NCBI RefSeq assembly: GCF_900142915.1
Contig: NZ_FRCM01000001.1
Span: 186,001-250,000 of the forward strand
Direction: 5' to 3'
DNA from: Mucilaginibacter sp. OK098
GTDB lineage: Bacteria > Bacteroidota > Bacteroidia > Sphingobacteriales > Sphingobacteriaceae
DNA: 64,000 nucleotides
Part shown: positions 62,545 through 64,000 of the stretch, piece after piece
Numbering within the stretch: position 1 is the stretch's first letter
Layout: every line of letters begins with the position of its first letter
Made by a program: the position numbers and the translations under genes
Notes under the pieces: model-generated
What the model was told of the DNA's origin: nothing
What the model saw: the letters and a program-made list of their open reading frames with translations, nothing else
The model's database searches: none

Positions 62545-63306
62545 CTAATTAGCCATTCCCGGACTGATCCGGCCCATAATGCCCACCGCGGCCTTTCTAT
62601 TTAATAACTTGAAACCGAACAGCATGAACCGGTTCTTCCAGCCTTGCACCACTCTTGGCTTTTGCCTTCTTTGCAGCGCTCTTACAAGTTCAGTAGCAAC
62701 ATCTTCTACGGAAGAGACAACGAACTCAGGAAAGTCGCTCGTCTGCTTGCCCGCATGTACATGAAAGTCTGAGTTCGCAGCTCCTGGATTAAAACCCATC
62801 ACGTAAACACCTTTGGGCTTAAACTCATACCATAATGATTCTGAGAAATTGGCAACAAAACTTTTGGTGGCTGCATACACAGAACCGCCCGGCAGCGAAG
62901 AATGGGCAAGCAACGAGCCAATATTGATGAGCGCATCCCCTTTGACAGCTTTCTGTAAGAAGCTATACGACAAAGTAACCAAAGCTTGCATATTGAGCTG
63001 CATGGTGGCCAGCTGGTCTTCCAGCGGGATATCCGTAAATTTTCCGTAAGTACCTGTACCTGCATTGTTAATGAGAACATCGTACTTTTCAACGCTGAGA
63101 TGTGCCGCCAGCTTTTGCAGATCCTCTTTGTTGTTCAGATCAGCGACCAGGATGGTGTGGCCGCTGCCGCTTAAACTGCTTAACGCCTTTTCGAGGCGGT
63201 CCCTGTTACGGGCTACCAGCGTTAGCTGGTAATTCTGTTGAGCCAGCTGCCGGGCCGTTTCGAGCCCGATGCCTCCGCTGGCGCCTGTGATCAATGCTTT
63301 TTTCAT
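62545..63306 (-). CDS. SDR-family oxidoreductase
   Basis: 253 residues. Cofactor loop ALITGASGGIGLETARQLAQ, NNAGTGTYGKF, catalytic Ser in INIGSLLAHSS, and YAATKSFVANFSE with Tyr/Lys. The basic residue after strand 2 (VARNRDRLEKAL) suggests NADP. It probably detoxifies a compound also removed by the pump, since a TetR operator lies 34 bases upstream. Confidence 0.9.
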   Translation of the reverse strand: MKKALITGASGGIGLETARQLAQQNYQLTLVARNRDRLEKALSSLSGSGHTILVADLNNKEDLQKLAAHLSVEKYDVLINNAGTGTYGKFTDIPLEDQLATMQLNMQALVTLSYSFLQKAVKGDALINIGSLLAHSSLPGGSVYAATKSFVANFSESLWYEFKPKGVYVMGFNPGAANSDFHVHAGKQTSDFPEFVVSSVEDVATELVRALQRRQKPRVVQGWKNRFMLFGFKLLNRKAAVGIMGRISPGMAN

Positions 63307-63339
63307 GATTGCCTGGATTAATTTAAAACCAGGACAAAT

Positions 63340-63360
63340 TTATTGAACAGTGTTCAATAA
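63340..63360. promoter_or_regulatory. Perfect TetR-type palindrome upstream of the SDR gene
   Basis: TTATTGAACA-G-TGTTCAATAA, exact 10-bp arms around one base; the same motif precedes the TolC gene. Confidence 0.75.
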
Positions 63361-63611
63361 AACAAAAGCAACCAGTCGTTATTTTAAAACCTGACATTAA
63401 AAACAGAAAACGTTACCCAATGAAGTTTAGACACTACGCACAGTTAGGCGCAAAAGAACACTTATTATTTCTCCTTGTAAACCTCTCTAATAATCCTTAA
63501 AATTTCCTGTATGTGTTCTAATAGCGTCTCTTTATCCCCGCTGATAACAATATCAAAAACACAGATGTCAAGATCTTTTATTGAGGATGTGAAAAAAAAA
63601 GTCTTGCATTA

Positions 63612-64000
63612 TCAATAAACAATTTTGCTAAATGGGATACCGACGGTTAACCCTACGAAAGTTTTATTACGGGATAATTCGTCTCTAAGCTGCGTATGAT
63701 TAATATTGGAAAAGCAAACCTGGGCCTCGAAATTTACGGCAGGCACGCCCTTTTTATCGATTAATACAATGGGTATTCCAATTATTGAATTAACAGCATG
63801 GTATGCACCAAAGTTTTTTTCAGTTTTGAAACTTAACCCAACATGAGAATCCCCGGGTATGTAGACGAATTTCCCGGAGATTGCAGGGGTAAGATAATTG
63901 TTGTAAGGCCCGGCAAACTCACCGTAAGAGGTAGTCAATAAGTCGGGATTGCCTCCTTGTACGCTGTTGCTGATAGTTGTTTTAGCTGTAAAAGTCAAAA
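63612..64000 (-). CDS. C-terminal part of a probable outer-membrane protein (start off right edge)
   Basis: About 129 codons, open to the right edge. Beta-strand-rich (GKFVYIPGDSHVGLSFKTEK, PAVNFEAQVCFSNINHTQLR, KTFVGLTVGIPFSKIVY) with a C-terminal aromatic residue, as in beta-barrels. The stop is at 63612. No family assigned from the fragment. Confidence 0.6.
   Translation of the reverse strand, partial: LTFTAKTTISNSVQGGNPDLLTTSYGEFAGPYNNYLTPAISGKFVYIPGDSHVGLSFKTEKNFGAYHAVNSIIGIPIVLIDKKGVPAVNFEAQVCFSNINHTQLRDELSRNKTFVGLTVGIPFSKIVY

Overview
The window looks like the chromosome of a soil or rhizosphere Sphingobacteriaceae bacterium (Bacteroidota), most likely Mucilaginibacter or a close relative. 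The evidence is a SusC/RagA receptor, many Bacteroidota-type promoters (TAnnTTTG at -7) with little Shine-Dalgarno signal, a tmRNA coding for the tag GENNYALAA, a fused E1 alpha/beta dehydrogenase, a GH26 enzyme, and numerous REP-like inverted repeats between genes. The genus is inference.

Region 1 (1-12.4 kb) is the most interesting part. A minus-strand run encodes a family 2A encapsulin shell protein, its cysteine desulfurase cargo with a ~200-residue disordered N-terminus, a serine O-acetyltransferase, a quinone oxidoreductase, a NifS-like protein that lacks the catalytic cysteine, a TlpA-like thioredoxin, a tRNA-Cys with a bulged acceptor stem and a PIG-L deacetylase. A SusC receptor lies at the left edge. 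Three promoters (SusC, NifS-like, encapsulin) share the element YYATAGnnnTTATATA. The SusC leader also encodes a 55-residue peptide that ends Cys-Cys-Cys-stop. I read this as a sulfur acquisition and storage regulon with an operator and possible cysteine attenuation.

Region 2 (12.4-26.5 kb) holds an OmpP1-like barrel, a secreted PI-PLC-domain protein, a frameshifted DUF2846 gene, AraC and HxlR regulators with nearby small enzymes (NTF2-like proteins, thioesterase, PhzF), an amidohydrolase, and a tight GntR - TauE/SafE - DUF1634 - alpha/beta hydrolase operon. A GC-rich RidA gene with an unusually good Shine-Dalgarno looks foreign.

Region 3 (26.64-36.74 kb) appears to be two tandem genomic islands inserted in the 3' end of ssrA. 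A 17-21 bp copy of the ssrA 3' end lies at 26641 and 31804, the intact gene starts at 36737, and both island left ends share ~145 bp. The islands carry regulators (HxlR, two AraC), reductases, OsmC, two YjbR-like proteins and a GC-rich carboxylesterase. No integrase is visible.

Region 4 (36.7-54.9 kb) looks like core genome: tmRNA, aminotransferase, DUF1573 protein with a tandemly duplicated 3' end, E1 dehydrogenase, nitroreductase, two L,D-transpeptidases, GH26, DinB, DUF1801, CHAP-like protein, thiolase, an SPFH operon with a short ribbon-helix-helix protein, a PgpH-type HD phosphodiesterase and tRNA-Ser.

Region 5 (54.9-64 kb) is an RND tripartite efflux operon with its TetR regulator and an SDR, tied together by a shared palindromic operator. 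A remnant of a second RND permease and an inserted FAD oxidoreductase follow it. The right edge cuts a probable outer-membrane protein.
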